Shown: positions 24,888 through 34,061, counted from the first letter of the stretch. The stretch is DNA of 64,000 nucleotides from Leptolyngbya sp. SIOISBB (GCA_010671905.1 JAAHII010000001.1:3720001-3784000); one strand, 5' to 3'. Translations and numbers: made by a program. Notes: generated from the letters alone by a model not told the origin.

Positions 24888-27428
24888 TCACACAATGAGC
24901 CACCACAGGCTGGCTGTCAGTCCGAGTGTGGCCAAATGTTGGGGTATCAGCAGGCGAAAGGGATAGCGGGCAATTTTTTGGGTCAGGGCGATCGCTAAAA
25001 TCGCTCCGATGCTCAACGCTGTGCCTTGCAAAAAGGCCACGACGGCTGGATGAGCAACTAATACTGGTAAGTTCATGCCTGAAAGCCCAATTGTTGCGGC
25101 ACTCAAGGGTAATACTTGTCCCGCTTCGGTGAGAAACAACTGGAGATAATGGGCCAGGGTGCCCATGAGCACCAATGGCAGGTATCCGTAGGCCAGTTCC
25201 TGAAAAGGACGGGGTTTGCGGGTCTTGGTCAGTTTGTGCAGAACATAGATGGCGGCTTGTGCAGTGCAGGGTAGTAAGGCGGGGAATATGAGAAGCGCGA
25301 TCGCGACTCCCCCATGCAGCCAAAAGTTCGTCAAATTCATGGACCAGCTGAAGCCTTCCAGCAACTCGGGCAAGCGATGGAGAAAGACGGCATCAAGCAG
25401 TAAAAATAGCAGCGCTACTTCATACGCGCGGGGCGTATGGGTCGTCCAGAGTTCAATGCCGGGGGGCCGCAGATTAAATTCCACCGAGCGATGAGGACAC
25501 GCCTTGAGACAGGTCATACACAGTACACAATCGCGATTTTCCTCTAACTGCGCTGGATGCGAATAGATCGGACAACCCGCTGTTTTCTGGCCTTCGCCTT
25601 TCTCAGGGCCTCCTTTATAGCACTGGTAGGTGGTGCATTCTGCTGAACAAGTTCCTTGCTGTGCCCGTAGTTCCGTCATGGAGAGTTTGGCATGGAGTCC
25701 ATTCATGCCGCCAATGGGGCAGAGGTAACGGCACCAAAACCGCCGCTCAAAAATTTGTGAAAAAATGATGGCCCCGGCTGTAATCAGCAGCAGCAGACAA
25801 GCCGACAAATAGGCAGTGTTTTGCAAATCCCACAGCTCTTCCCACAAGAGGATGAGAGCAAACAGCCCCAACAGGAACCAGCCGCCCCAGCGTTCGGCCT
25901 CTTCGCGGGGCCAGCGTTTAAGTTGGCGAGGCCAGAGCTTGAGCGAAAGGGTTTGCAGCACTTCGCCATAAATCATGAAGGGGCATACTGCACACCAAAC
26001 CCGCCCCAAAAAGGGAAATACCAGCAAAATGATGGGCCACCACCAAGCCCAAAACAGGTTGAGAACGACATTTTGATCGCGGGTTTGGGGGCCGACGAAC
26101 AGCACGATGTTCATCAGCGCAAACGCTGCCAGGGTGACGCCATAGTTGAGGCGATCAGGCCACCAAGGACTCCTCAACAACTGTCGCAGGGTGGGATAGG
26201 CGTTGAGCAAATTCCAGCGAAATTGCTTCTTTTTACTCTGAGACGGCCAGAGAATTTCTTCCGTGAGTATGCAGTCCGGTGCTACCTGAGATAACGCCCG
26301 CGAGACGAGACTTTCTAGTTCCCGCAAATTGTTCGGAAAATTGTAGGCTTGCAAGCGCCGAATTGCTTCTGGGCTGACAGCAATCTTTTGCTTGCCACGG
26401 GCGCGGCTAATCAGGCTGATGTAGTAATCGACGTAATCTTCAATGTCAGCTTTGCGGACTCGTAGAGGCGGCACTTTGATTTGGGTGTCAACGACCTTAT
26501 CTACGGCTGGAATGGGTCGCTCCGAAATCAGGATGATCTGAGCGGCACTTGTGCGTTCAGGGATGGATGCATCACGCTCACGACTGACCGGACGGTAGGT
26601 GTGGTGGGTGAGCAGTTGGGCGATCGCGCCAATGAGCGGTTTGGGCAATTCTTCAACGTTGTTCAAAACCAGCGTACCTGCATCCAAGGCTTCCAGTAGT
26701 CCTGGTTTGCCGTCTACGCGTCCAAAGAGTTCGGCTCCACTCGCTTGCAGATGAGCACAATCGACCTTGATGATGGCTTGGCGGCGATATGCCGAACCGT
26801 AGTGCATCAGTGCGGCGATGTTGTCTTTTTCCGTTCCCGGTTCGCCAAATATCAGGACCGACCCGCAGTCATCCTTGCAGTTTTTGAAGGCATCGCGAAT
26901 TTGTTGTCGGAGGCGCTGAGCATATCGACTGCGGCCAATGACCCCGCGGCGGGCCTTGGTCACTAAGTAAGGCCGCAAGATTGCTTGCCGTTCTTGCTCA
27001 TAGGTCAGTTGTGAGGCAACCTGCCGCAACTCGGCCGCAATCCGCTGCGAAAACACTTGCATGATTTCGGGATAATCTGATTTGAGCTGCTGGAATTGCG
27101 CTGCGGGCAGAAACCAGAATCGACAGTGATTGAGGGTCTGGATGGTGTTTTCGACCGGTTCTCCCAGCAGGAGCGATCGCAGATTGAGTAATGCCCCTGG
27201 CAAAAAACTCATCGGCCGACTCGCACCGGGCTTATGCTCTAGCCGCCCAGTTTCCAGAATATAGAGCCCATCGGGTGGTGTGTCTGCGATTACGACAACT
27301 TGATGCGGAGGTAGCTGCCGGCGTTCCAGCTGCTGACTGAGGGTGGTGAGGATGTCATCACTGAGGGCACTCAGGGCCGATCGCTCCTGCAGCCAGATGA
27401 TGCGATCTCTCACTGTCGTGCTTGTCAT
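24888..27428 (-). CDS. cNMP-binding / sigma-54-activator-like AAA / NosR-NapH-like polyferredoxin membrane fusion
   Basis: An 846-residue protein. Domains: Crp-like cyclic-nucleotide-binding fold (about 15-140); AAA+ domain of the sigma-54 activator type (about 160-395) with Walker A-like GEPGTEKDN (195-203) and the NFPNNLREL motif (363-371); then a membrane part (about 430-846) with several transmembrane segments, CAVCP (479-483), CRYLCP (566-571) and a 4Fe-4S ferredoxin motif with Cys634, 637, 640 and 644 (CVLCMTCLKACP). The membrane part resembles NosR/NapH/CcoG-type iron-sulfur electron carriers. The AAA part is degenerate: no GAFTGA loop, and LNNVEE where Walker B should read LDE. There is no helix-turn-helix. 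It is probably a membrane redox protein with a ligand-sensing head rather than a transcription activator (inference). No operon partner lies nearby. Confidence 0.82.
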   Translation of the reverse strand: MTSTTVRDRIIWLQERSALSALSDDILTTLSQQLERRQLPPHQVVVIADTPPDGLYILETGRLEHKPGASRPMSFLPGALLNLRSLLLGEPVENTIQTLNHCRFWFLPAAQFQQLKSDYPEIMQVFSQRIAAELRQVASQLTYEQERQAILRPYLVTKARRGVIGRSRYAQRLRQQIRDAFKNCKDDCGSVLIFGEPGTEKDNIAALMHYGSAYRRQAIIKVDCAHLQASGAELFGRVDGKPGLLEALDAGTLVLNNVEELPKPLIGAIAQLLTHHTYRPVSRERDASIPERTSAAQIILISERPIPAVDKVVDTQIKVPPLRVRKADIEDYVDYYISLISRARGKQKIAVSPEAIRRLQAYNFPNNLRELESLVSRALSQVAPDCILTEEILWPSQSKKKQFRWNLLNAYPTLRQLLRSPWWPDRLNYGVTLAAFALMNIVLFVGPQTRDQNVVLNLFWAWWWPIILLVFPFLGRVWCAVCPFMIYGEVLQTLSLKLWPRQLKRWPREEAERWGGWFLLGLFALILLWEELWDLQNTAYLSACLLLLITAGAIIFSQIFERRFWCRYLCPIGGMNGLHAKLSMTELRAQQGTCSAECTTYQCYKGGPEKGEGQKTAGCPIYSHPAQLEENRDCVLCMTCLKACPHRSVEFNLRPPGIELWTTHTPRAYEVALLFLLLDAVFLHRLPELLEGFSWSMNLTNFWLHGGVAIALLIFPALLPCTAQAAIYVLHKLTKTRKPRPFQELAYGYLPLVLMGTLAHYLQLFLTEAGQVLPLSAATIGLSGMNLPVLVAHPAVVAFLQGTALSIGAILAIALTQKIARYPFRLLIPQHLATLGLTASLWWLIV

Positions 27429-27482
27429 AGGATTGCCCTGCGTGCGCTACCCTGCAGTCGTTCAACTTTCGGGCTTCACCTC

Positions 27483-27566
27483 ATGATAAATCTCGTCGAT
27501 TTATGGGTACCGTTGGCGTTACTTGGTTTAATCGTTTTGGTCGCAATTTATTTTGCGCGGGCTTGA
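27483..27566 (+). CDS. Possible 27-residue single-span membrane peptide
   Basis: ATG to TGA encodes MINLVDLWVPLALLGLIVLV followed by AIYFARA, a clean transmembrane helix with a positive end. Its size and shape resemble small photosynthetic-complex subunits, but I do not recognise it as any named one. No Shine-Dalgarno sequence was seen, so it may be chance. Confidence 0.28.
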   Translation: MINLVDLWVPLALLGLIVLVAIYFARA

Positions 27567-28049
27567 TGATTGGCCTCTCGTTGCCAATACACCGGAATAT
27601 ACCAGGGTATTTTTGCGCAAAAGCAACCAGATCATCAAGGCTGCGGTGATTGAGTTCACTCAAGCTCGGCTTGGGCATTATAGGGGTGAATAACACCGTT
27701 GAACTGCAGGCAAGATCACGTTAGCCACTGCTCGGACACTCTTTCTTTAAGGCTGCTCCAGAGTCCCAAGCTGATTGTGCTTGTCATTGTTTAATATGGA
27801 TTACTTACGAGATCTATAGGTCGTTTTCTATCCTCGCCCAGTATCTGGTTTTTTGGGAGGCTGCTACCATCGGGCACATGACCGTTGTAAAGCCCCTGCA
27901 GCAGCCTGGATCAACTTCATACCAGCACCTTGCTGAGAGTTTTGAGGCGGCAACAACGATATTTTATGTTGCAAGCTATTGACTTTCGAGGTGTATTATT
28001 GGGTGCAGGATTGACAGTATCATACGCTAGACGCAAGGATTATATAGCT
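27567..28049. other. Leader region upstream of ado
   Basis: About 480 bases without a convincing gene. It contains GCAACA...TGTTGC near 27950-27972 and a TTGACA at about 28011, which is too close to the start for a usual promoter. The ado frame is open upstream to 27930, but the start is at 28050. It probably holds the ado promoter and leader. Confidence 0.45.
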
Positions 28050-28745
28050 ATGCAACAGTTGGATATCACTCCTGCACTCGATTATCAATCTGAAGGTTAC
28101 AAAGACGCTTACAGCCGCATCAACGCGATCGTGATCGAGGGTGAGCAAGAGGCTTTCGATAACTACTGTCAGTTGGCAGAACTCCTCCCCGACGCTAAGG
28201 ATGATCTCCTGCGTTTGGCTAAGATGGAAAAGCGCCATATGAAAGGCTTTCAAGCCTGTGGTAAGAACCTCTCGGTCACTGCCGACATGGAATTTGCCAA
28301 GGTTTTCTTTGAGAAACTGCATGGCAACTTCAAAGTGGCCTGGGACGAGGGAAAAATTGTCACTTGTCTGTTGATTCAGTCTTTGATTATTGAGACGTTT
28401 GCGATCTCGGCTTACAACATTTACATTCCTGTGGCTGATGACTTTGCTCGCAAAATCACAGAAGGGGTGGTCAAAGACGAGTATATGCATCTGAACTTTG
28501 GTGAAGAGTGGCTCAAAGCTAATTTTGAAGCCTCTAAAGCTGAACTCGAAGAGGCTAATCGCCAAAACCTGCCGATTGTTTGGGCCATGCTGAATCAGGT
28601 GGCTGATGATGCGAATGTCCTGGGCATGGAAAAAGAGGCTCTCGTCGAGGACTTCATGATCACCTATGGCGAAGCCTTGAGCAATATTGGCTTTTCCAGT
28701 CGTGAAGTAATGAAGCTTTCGGCTCAAGGTTTAGCAACTGTTTAG
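28050..28745 (+). CDS. ado: Aldehyde-deformylating oxygenase (alkane biosynthesis)
   Basis: A 231-residue, ferritin-like di-iron enzyme that converts fatty aldehydes to alkanes plus formate, using O2 and reduced ferredoxin. ATG 28050 gives [20 protein letters not shown], the exact length and start of known ADOs, with AAGGA upstream. All six iron ligands are present at the expected places: Glu32, Glu60, His63, Glu115, Glu144 and His147. Conserved blocks: [52 protein letters not shown]. It is followed by aar and accA, the usual cyanobacterial order. A strong hairpin separates it from aar. Confidence 0.96.
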   Translation: MQQLDITPALDYQSEGYKDAYSRINAIVIEGEQEAFDNYCQLAELLPDAKDDLLRLAKMEKRHMKGFQACGKNLSVTADMEFAKVFFEKLHGNFKVAWDEGKIVTCLLIQSLIIETFAISAYNIYIPVADDFARKITEGVVKDEYMHLNFGEEWLKANFEASKAELEEANRQNLPIVWAMLNQVADDANVLGMEKEALVEDFMITYGEALSNIGFSSREVMKLSAQGLATV

Positions 28746-28821
28746 GTACTGGGGTCGACTGCTCGACCAGACAATCGTTCACAGAAATCTCTGTTGACGA
28801 TTTCGAGCTGCTTGGAAATTT

Positions 28822-28868
28822 TCGGGAAAGCGATCGCGGCCTCCATTGAGGTCTCGTCGCTTTCCCGA
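28822..28868 (+). terminator. Strong hairpin between ado and aar
   Basis: TCGGGAAAGCGA (28822-28833) pairs perfectly with TCGCTTTCCCGA (28857-28868); AAATT/AATTT flanks extend it, and an inner CCTC-CATT-GAGG stem lies in the loop. It lies 77 bases after the ado stop. The 3' flank is AT-rich (AATTTATTTG), not a full U-tract. It is likely to end or reduce ado transcription, which fits separate ado and aar transcripts as described for cyanobacteria. Confidence 0.65.
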
Positions 28869-29012
28869 AATTTATTTGACTGATCTATCATCCCTGCCTC
28901 AGGGTGGGGTGTTCAAACGCAGTTTCAGTGCGGGACTGACTTCACGTATGGTGGAGATATCTTCAGCTTTTGCCCCATTTTCACTCTCTTAGAGGTGGTA
29001 CGCAGGATTACG

Positions 29013-30069
29013 ATGTTTGGCCTAATTGGACACTTAACTAGTCTCGATCATGCTCAATCAGTCGCTCGGGATTTGGGATATCCCGAATATGCTGATCAAG
29101 GACTCGATTTTTGGTGCAGTGCACCTCCACAGATTGTGGATAGCATCAAAGTGACAAGCGCTACCGGCCAGGTGATCGAAGGGCGCTATGTCGAATCTTG
29201 CTTTTTGCCTGAGATGCTGGCAGCTCGACGCATTAAGACCGCTGCTCGTAAAGTGATTAATGCGATGGCCCACGCCCAAAAAAAATGGCATTGACATCAC
29301 TGCACTCGGTGGATTCTCGTCCATCATCTTCGAAAATTTTAATCTCAACCAGATGAAGCAAGTGCGTAACGTTTCTCTGGAATTTGAGCGATTTACCACT
29401 GGTAACACTCATACCGCTTATATTATTTGTCGACAAGTTGAGGCTGCCTCGGCCCAGTTGGGGATTGATCTGGCCAACGCTACTGTGGCCGTCTGCGGAG
29501 CAACGGGTGATATCGGCAGTGCAGTTTGTCGCTGGCTCAATGCTCGCACTGATATTCCGGAAATGTTGCTGGTTGCTCGTAACCAAGAGCGCCTGCAAAA
29601 TCTGCAGGCTGAACTGGGCCGAGGCAAAATCGCTAGCAGTCTTGAAGACGCCGTGGCTCAAGCCGATATTGTCGTTTGGGTCGCGAGTATGCCGAAGGGG
29701 GTCACCATTGATCCACAAATCTTGAAGCGTCCCTGCCTAATGATTGACGGTGGCTACCCCAAAAACTTGGATAGCCATTTTAACGCTGAAGGGATCCACG
29801 TCCTCAAGGGAGGCATTGTCGAGCACTCTCTAGATATTGACTGGCGCATCATGAGCATTGTGAACATGGATGTCCCGGCTCGGCAGTTGTTTGCCTGCTT
29901 TGCTGAATCAATGCTGTTGGAGTTTGAGAAGTGGCATACCAACTTTTCGTGGGGGCGTAACCAGATCACCCTGGAAAAAATGGATTTAATTGGTCAAGCC
30001 TCGGTTCGACATGGCTTCCGACCACTGCTGAACTTGACCTCAGCGGCCCTAGTGTCTGAGGGCTCTTGA
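29013..30069 (+). pseudogene. aar: Acyl-ACP reductase, frameshifted in an A8 run
   Basis: AAR reduces acyl-ACP to the fatty aldehyde used by ADO. ATG 29013 gives [18 protein letters not shown] as in known AARs. The frame runs to 29294 and stops; the rest of the protein continues in the +1 frame to 30069. The break is at eight A's (29278-29285): with seven, the text reads [20 protein letters not shown], as expected of the family. The NADPH-binding [14 protein letters not shown] and the catalytic Cys ([14 protein letters not shown]) both lie after the break, so the 94-residue first piece would be inactive. The total without the extra A is about 351 residues, near normal. Either a homopolymer sequencing error, a true null allele, or a slippage site. 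Everything else is well conserved, which favours error or a very recent event. Confidence 0.9.
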
Positions 30070-30123
30070 AGACTGCTTGATCAGCTTAGACTAGCTAATT
30101 AGCGGCTTTGAAGGGCCGTGGCA

Positions 30124-30188
30124 CTTGTTTACTGCTGCTGCCTAGGGATTAGTTGTCTTCTCAGAATCCCTTCAGCAAGTAAAACAAG
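30124..30188 (+). terminator. Long imperfect hairpin between aar and accA
   Basis: CTTGTTTACTGCTG (30124-30137) pairs with CAGCAAGTAAAACAAG (30173-30188) with two bulges, and the inner AGGGATT (30144-30150) pairs with AATCCCT (30165-30171). There is no U-tract, so it may be an attenuator or processing site rather than a simple terminator. Confidence 0.45.
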
Positions 30189-30293
30189 AACCGTTATGCT
30201 AACTGAGTGAGGTTCTCTGACTTGATAGCTCGGATTGATGGCTGATGGTCATTTTGAATTTGGCGCTGTCACTGCACCGATGTAGTTGAAATT

Positions 30294-31292
30294 ATGCCGA
30301 CGACCCAACGCAAAACCATTCTGTTAGATTTTGAAAAACCTCTGGTTGAACTGGAAGAACGGATCGACCAAATTCGCAGTCTAGCGGAAGATAATGAAGT
30401 CGATGTTGCCGCCCAGCTACGGCAATTAGAGACCCGAGCCGATCAATTACGGCAAGAGATTTTTGCTAGTTTGACCCCTGCTCAGCGCTTACAGGTGGCG
30501 CGTCATCCTCGGCGACCGAGTACGCTTGACTATATCCAGGCCATTAGTGACGAGTGGATTGAGCTACATGGCGATCGCGGCTCTGGCAAAGACGATCCGG
30601 CTCTGGTGGGTGGCATTGCTCGATTTGAAGGTCGTCCAGTCGTGATGCTGGGTAATCAAAAAGGGCGCGATACCAAGGACAACGTCGCTCGCAATTTTGG
30701 GATGGCCTCGCCGGGCGGATATCGCAAAGCGATGCGATTAATGCAGCACGCCAATCGCTTTGGCATGCCGATTTTTACGTTCATTGATACGCCTGGTGCG
30801 TTTCCTGGTTATGAAGCGGAAGAGCTAGGGCAAGGTGAGGCGATCGCTTACAACCTGCGTGAAATGTTCTCCCTTGACGTACCGATCATCTGCACTGTCA
30901 TTGGTGAAGGGGGCTCTGGTGGGGCACTCGGTATTGGGGTTGGCGATCGTTTGATGATGTTTGAGCATGCCGTGTATACCGTTGCTAGCCCGGAAGCCTG
31001 TGCAGCTATTTTGTGGAAGGATGCTGGGCGAGCAGCGGAAGCTGCCGAAGCGCTCAAAATTACTGCGCTTGATCTGATGAATCTTGGCATCTTAGATGTG
31101 TTGTTAGCCGAGCCGCTCGGCGGCGGACATGCCGATCCTCTAAAGGCAACAGAAATTTTGCGAGAAGCGCTCAGAGAAAACTTAGAATCGCTGCTAGTCT
31201 TATCTCCGGCAGAACGACGGGATCTGCGTTATCAGAAGTTTCGCAAAATTGGGGTTTTTGCGGAAATCGCCCAAAATGGTCAAGCTCAATAG
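30294..31292 (+). CDS. accA: Acetyl-CoA carboxylase carboxyltransferase subunit alpha
   Basis: A 332-residue subunit of the heteromeric carboxyltransferase (AccA2D2), which moves the carboxyl group from biotin to acetyl-CoA to make malonyl-CoA, the first step of fatty-acid synthesis. The N-terminus ([20 protein letters not shown]) and the crotonase-fold core are typical: [68 protein letters not shown], and [12 protein letters not shown]. The length matches the family (~320). It follows aar by 224 bases, as in most ADO-carrying cyanobacteria, so precursor supply and alkane synthesis are encoded together. Confidence 0.96.
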   Translation: MPTTQRKTILLDFEKPLVELEERIDQIRSLAEDNEVDVAAQLRQLETRADQLRQEIFASLTPAQRLQVARHPRRPSTLDYIQAISDEWIELHGDRGSGKDDPALVGGIARFEGRPVVMLGNQKGRDTKDNVARNFGMASPGGYRKAMRLMQHANRFGMPIFTFIDTPGAFPGYEAEELGQGEAIAYNLREMFSLDVPIICTVIGEGGSGGALGIGVGDRLMMFEHAVYTVASPEACAAILWKDAGRAAEAAEALKITALDLMNLGILDVLLAEPLGGGHADPLKATEILREALRENLESLLVLSPAERRDLRYQKFRKIGVFAEIAQNGQAQ

Positions 31293-31593
31293 CTAGAGCT
31301 GACACCGATTTTCTGGCTAGGCAGAGTCGGTGACGAGGTTGATTGTCCGGACTTCCTGGATGCTGGTAGTGCGGTGCTGACAACTCTCTAGGAGAGAACC
31401 GCCTGTTATGATGAGTAATGGCAAGATGAGAAATGTCCCAAAAAGAGTTTACGTTTGTTAACATTGTCTTTAGGTCAACTTTCGGCCCAAGCTCAGGTGT
31501 TCCTCAGGATGCGCTGTCATTGTTAACTTCCAGTCCTCAAGTATTGGCGCTGAATCAGCCTCACCATCAGTATTTTTGACATCTGATTTATTC
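31293..31593. other. Intergenic region between accA and SDR gene
   Basis: 301 bases, no gene. It has a CACCGA/TCGGTG pair soon after the accA stop and two GTTAAC motifs (within TGTTAACA near 31457, and near 31520). No clear promoter boxes were seen. Confidence 0.45.
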
Positions 31594-32319
31594 ATGACTT
31601 CTGAAACCCAACAGCGGGCACTGATTACTGGTGCCAGCAGCGGAATTGGTCGCGAAACCGCGATCGCCTTTGCCAAAGCGGGTATTGATCTGGCCTTGGT
31701 GGCTCGGTCTCAAGCAAAGCTCGATGCTATTGCGAAAGACTTGGTGCCCTTTGGAGTAGCGGTCAAAACCTACAGCATTGATCTGAGTCAGACCGATACC
31801 TTAAAAGGGTCTCTGCAAGCTTTATTGGATGATTTTGGCCCGATCAACGTGCTGATTAACAATGCTGGTATGGGATACACCGGGGCATTGGCTGATATGC
31901 CCCTAGCCGATTGGCACGCCTTGATCGAGCTGAACTTGACGAGTGTTTTGCTGACGATGCAGGCCGTTGTGCCTGGGATGCGAGCGCAAAAGCAGGGAAC
32001 TATCCTCAATATCGCCTCTATCGCTGCTCATAATGCTTTTCCCAGCTGGGGAGCTTACAGCGCCAGTAAGGCCGGGTTGATTACCCTCGGTCGGATTTTG
32101 GGCGTTGAGGAAAGCGAACATGGCATTCGCGTCATGACTGTATCACCAGGAGCGGTGAATACACCGCTTTGGGATACCGAGACAGTGCAGGCTGATTTTG
32201 AGCGATCGCAAATGCTGACTCCAGAGATTGTGGCTCAAAGCATCCTGAACGCTGTTCAACTTCCGGATTCCGCAATCATTGACGAAATTACGTTGATGCC
32301 TAGTGGAGGTGCCCTTTGA
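31594..32319 (+). CDS. Short-chain dehydrogenase/reductase
   Basis: A 241-residue classical SDR. It has the cofactor motif TGASSGIGRETA (about residues 12-23), the NNAG motif (INNAGMGYTGAL), the catalytic Ser in NIASIAAHNAF, and the YSASK Tyr-Lys pair, then PGAVNTPLWDT. ATG 31594 is preferred to the ATG six codons upstream, since the motif spacing then fits. An SDR after accA is a frequent cyanobacterial neighbourhood; a role in fatty-acid or aldehyde metabolism is plausible but unproven. folE follows 66 bases later on the same strand. Confidence 0.85.
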   Translation: MTSETQQRALITGASSGIGRETAIAFAKAGIDLALVARSQAKLDAIAKDLVPFGVAVKTYSIDLSQTDTLKGSLQALLDDFGPINVLINNAGMGYTGALADMPLADWHALIELNLTSVLLTMQAVVPGMRAQKQGTILNIASIAAHNAFPSWGAYSASKAGLITLGRILGVEESEHGIRVMTVSPGAVNTPLWDTETVQADFERSQMLTPEIVAQSILNAVQLPDSAIIDEITLMPSGGAL

Positions 32320-32385
32320 TCGGCCAGTTGCTCACGGTCAATCGGCAAAATTTTAACTGCTTGGAGAATTAATTACAGATTCACT

Positions 32386-33108
32386 ATGACTACCGTGTCT
32401 TCTAACACCAACAATGGTGCCAATTTGTCGAGCTCAACCGCAGATATCGATTTGCGGCAAAACGGTGTGCCTGCAATTCGTCCTGATCGCAGCACTGCCT
32501 ATGGTGAAAGCACAACGGCTAAGCCGACCTCTGACGAGAGTCAATTGGCGATGATGGATGCTGTCCGGACGATGCTCATTTCTCTGGGCGAAGATCCTGA
32601 GCGTGAAGGATTACTAAAAACTCCCAAGCGAGTGGCTGAGGCCATGCGTTTTTTGACCAGTGGCTATAGCCAATCTCTCGATGACTTAGTCAACAATGCC
32701 ATTTTTGACGAAGGCCACAACGAGATGGTGCTCGTGCGCGACATCAACTTGTTTAGCCTGTGTGAGCATCATATGTTGCCTTTTATGGGGCGGGCTCACG
32801 TGGCTTATATTCCTAAGCAGCGGGTTGTTGGGTTGAGCAAACTTGCTCGGATTGTCGAGATGTATTCCCGTCGTCTCCAAGTGCAAGAACGTCTGACGCG
32901 TCAAGTGGCAGAAGCGATTCAAGAAGTCCTTGATCCACAGGGTGTGGCTATTGTGGTCGAAGCCAGCCACATGTGTATGTCGATGCGCGGTGTACAAAAG
33001 CCAGGTTCGTGGACGGTAACTAGCGCGATGCTCGGCTGCTTCCAAGAAGATTCGAAAACTCGCGAAGAATTTCTCAGCTTGGTCCGTCACCAACCGTCTC
33101 TGTTTTAA
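32386..33108 (+). CDS. folE: GTP cyclohydrolase I
   Basis: A 240-residue enzyme that converts GTP to dihydroneopterin triphosphate for folate and pterin cofactors. An N-terminal unstructured extension (about 1-55; [18 protein letters not shown]) precedes the catalytic core, with [20 protein letters not shown], the zinc ligands in [19 protein letters not shown] (Cys, His) and the later Cys in [33 protein letters not shown] is the conserved tail. A rho-independent terminator lies 66 bases after the stop. Confidence 0.95.
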   Translation: MTTVSSNTNNGANLSSSTADIDLRQNGVPAIRPDRSTAYGESTTAKPTSDESQLAMMDAVRTMLISLGEDPEREGLLKTPKRVAEAMRFLTSGYSQSLDDLVNNAIFDEGHNEMVLVRDINLFSLCEHHMLPFMGRAHVAYIPKQRVVGLSKLARIVEMYSRRLQVQERLTRQVAEAIQEVLDPQGVAIVVEASHMCMSMRGVQKPGSWTVTSAMLGCFQEDSKTREEFLSLVRHQPSLF

Positions 33109-33173
33109 GCGATCGCTACTGTTCAGCTACCTGACAGGCAGCTGAAACAGACAATTTTCGCAATGTTGATGAG

Positions 33174-33207
33174 AACCAGAGTTGCCTGACAGTGACTCTG
33201 GTTTTTT
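33174..33207 (+). terminator. Rho-independent terminator of folE
   Basis: AACCAGAGT (33174-33182) and ACTCTGGTT (33195-33203) form a perfect 9-bp stem with a 12-base loop, followed directly by six T's (33202-33207). It ends the ado-to-folE cluster just before the first dispersed repeat. Confidence 0.9.
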
Positions 33208-33212
33208 GATGG

Positions 33213-33314
33213 CATAGCAGAAGCCAGAATGCGGAGGTCGGCATGCGGAATTACCATGCCTGCCAGAAAACGCTTTCAATCATCCAGGGTGCCTGATCAA
33301 ACTGCGGCTGGCTA
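33213..33314 (+). repeat. Dispersed ~105-bp repeat family 1, copy A
   Basis: It starts CATAGCAGAAGCC and ends GCGGCTGGCTAC. The interior has AGAATGCGGAGGTCGGCATGCGG-type units (quoted in part: GAATGCGGAGGTCGG), TGCCAGAAAACG and TGCCTGATCAAACTGCGG. Clear homology with 56532-56636 and, reversed, 62390-62493. This copy has the fewest GAATGCGGA units. Confidence 0.8.
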
Positions 33315-33374
33315 CAGACACAGCTCCAGGCGATCAACTAGCTGATGGAGCGGAGTCGAAATCAGCTACCGATT

Positions 33375-34061
33375 TTAAGGTTTGATGAGGTCCTGCTCCT
33401 TGCAACTTGATAGGGCAGTAAACAGAGTCTGGGTTTTGTGGAGGCATTTGTTTCCAGGGCTGAGTTCAACCCCACTAGAGAGGTCGATGCCTTGAGGTGA
33501 AAGCAAATTGAGGGCCGTTGATATATTCTCAGGATTTAATCCACCTGCTAGAATCCAGGGCTTTGCCGGGTGAAAAACCTGGAGCAATCGCCAGTCCAGC
33601 GTTGTGCCCGTACCACCCTGCATGTGAGGATGATAAGCATCTAGCAAAATCGCGTCTACGACAGTTTCATAGGCCTGCACTGCGACGAGATCAGCATCGC
33701 TCCGAATCCGCAAAGCTTTGATGAGTTTCACATCAGGAAAGCTTCGGTGCAGCTGTTGGCAAAGTTCAGGGGACTCCTGGCCGTGCAGTTGCAGCGTCGT
33801 CAGCCGACCAGTTGAAATGACTTCACGTAACGCCTCTACAGAAGCGTCAACAAATACGCCCACCCGTTCCACACCACCATAATCAGCGGTAATGAGTGCT
33901 TCACTAATCGCTCGCATTTGCAAAGGTGTCACATAGCGGGGAGAGTTAGGGACACCGATCAGCCCGATCGCACTGGCGCCTTGACGGGCAATGGCCACGG
34001 CTTGCTCCGGTACCATTAAGCCACAAATCTTTACCCAAAGAGAAGAATCTACACAGGTCAT
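33375..34061 (-). CDS. trpF: Phosphoribosylanthranilate isomerase
   Basis: A 228-residue TIM-barrel enzyme of tryptophan synthesis that turns N-(5'-phosphoribosyl)-anthranilate into CdRP. Family features: WVKICGLMVPEQAVAIARQG with the catalytic Cys, GVFVDASVEALRE, LQLHGQESPELC, AILLDAYHPHMQGGTGTTLDW with the catalytic Asp, and PWILAGGLNPENI; DLSSGVELSPGNK is the phosphate-binding end. ATG 34061 with ACAGGG upstream is preferred to a TTG at 34088. It is convergent with folE and divergent from psaK. Confidence 0.93.
   Translation of the reverse strand: MTCVDSSLWVKICGLMVPEQAVAIARQGASAIGLIGVPNSPRYVTPLQMRAISEALITADYGGVERVGVFVDASVEALREVISTGRLTTLQLHGQESPELCQQLHRSFPDVKLIKALRIRSDADLVAVQAYETVVDAILLDAYHPHMQGGTGTTLDWRLLQVFHPAKPWILAGGLNPENISTALNLLSPQGIDLSSGVELSPGNKCLHKTQTLFTALSSCKEQDLIKP

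Noticed and set aside
27481-27696. 71-residue leftward frame upstream of the large fusion gene
   Set aside because: No family, no ribosome-binding site, no conserved composition; it lies in intergenic DNA opposite the small hydrophobic frame.
28011-28016. TTGACA as the -35 box of ado
   Set aside because: A -10 box at normal spacing would fall on the ribosome-binding site and no match is seen there.
28020-28727. 235-residue frame antisense to ado
   Set aside because: Mirror of a strongly conserved gene; the ADO reading has all metal ligands.
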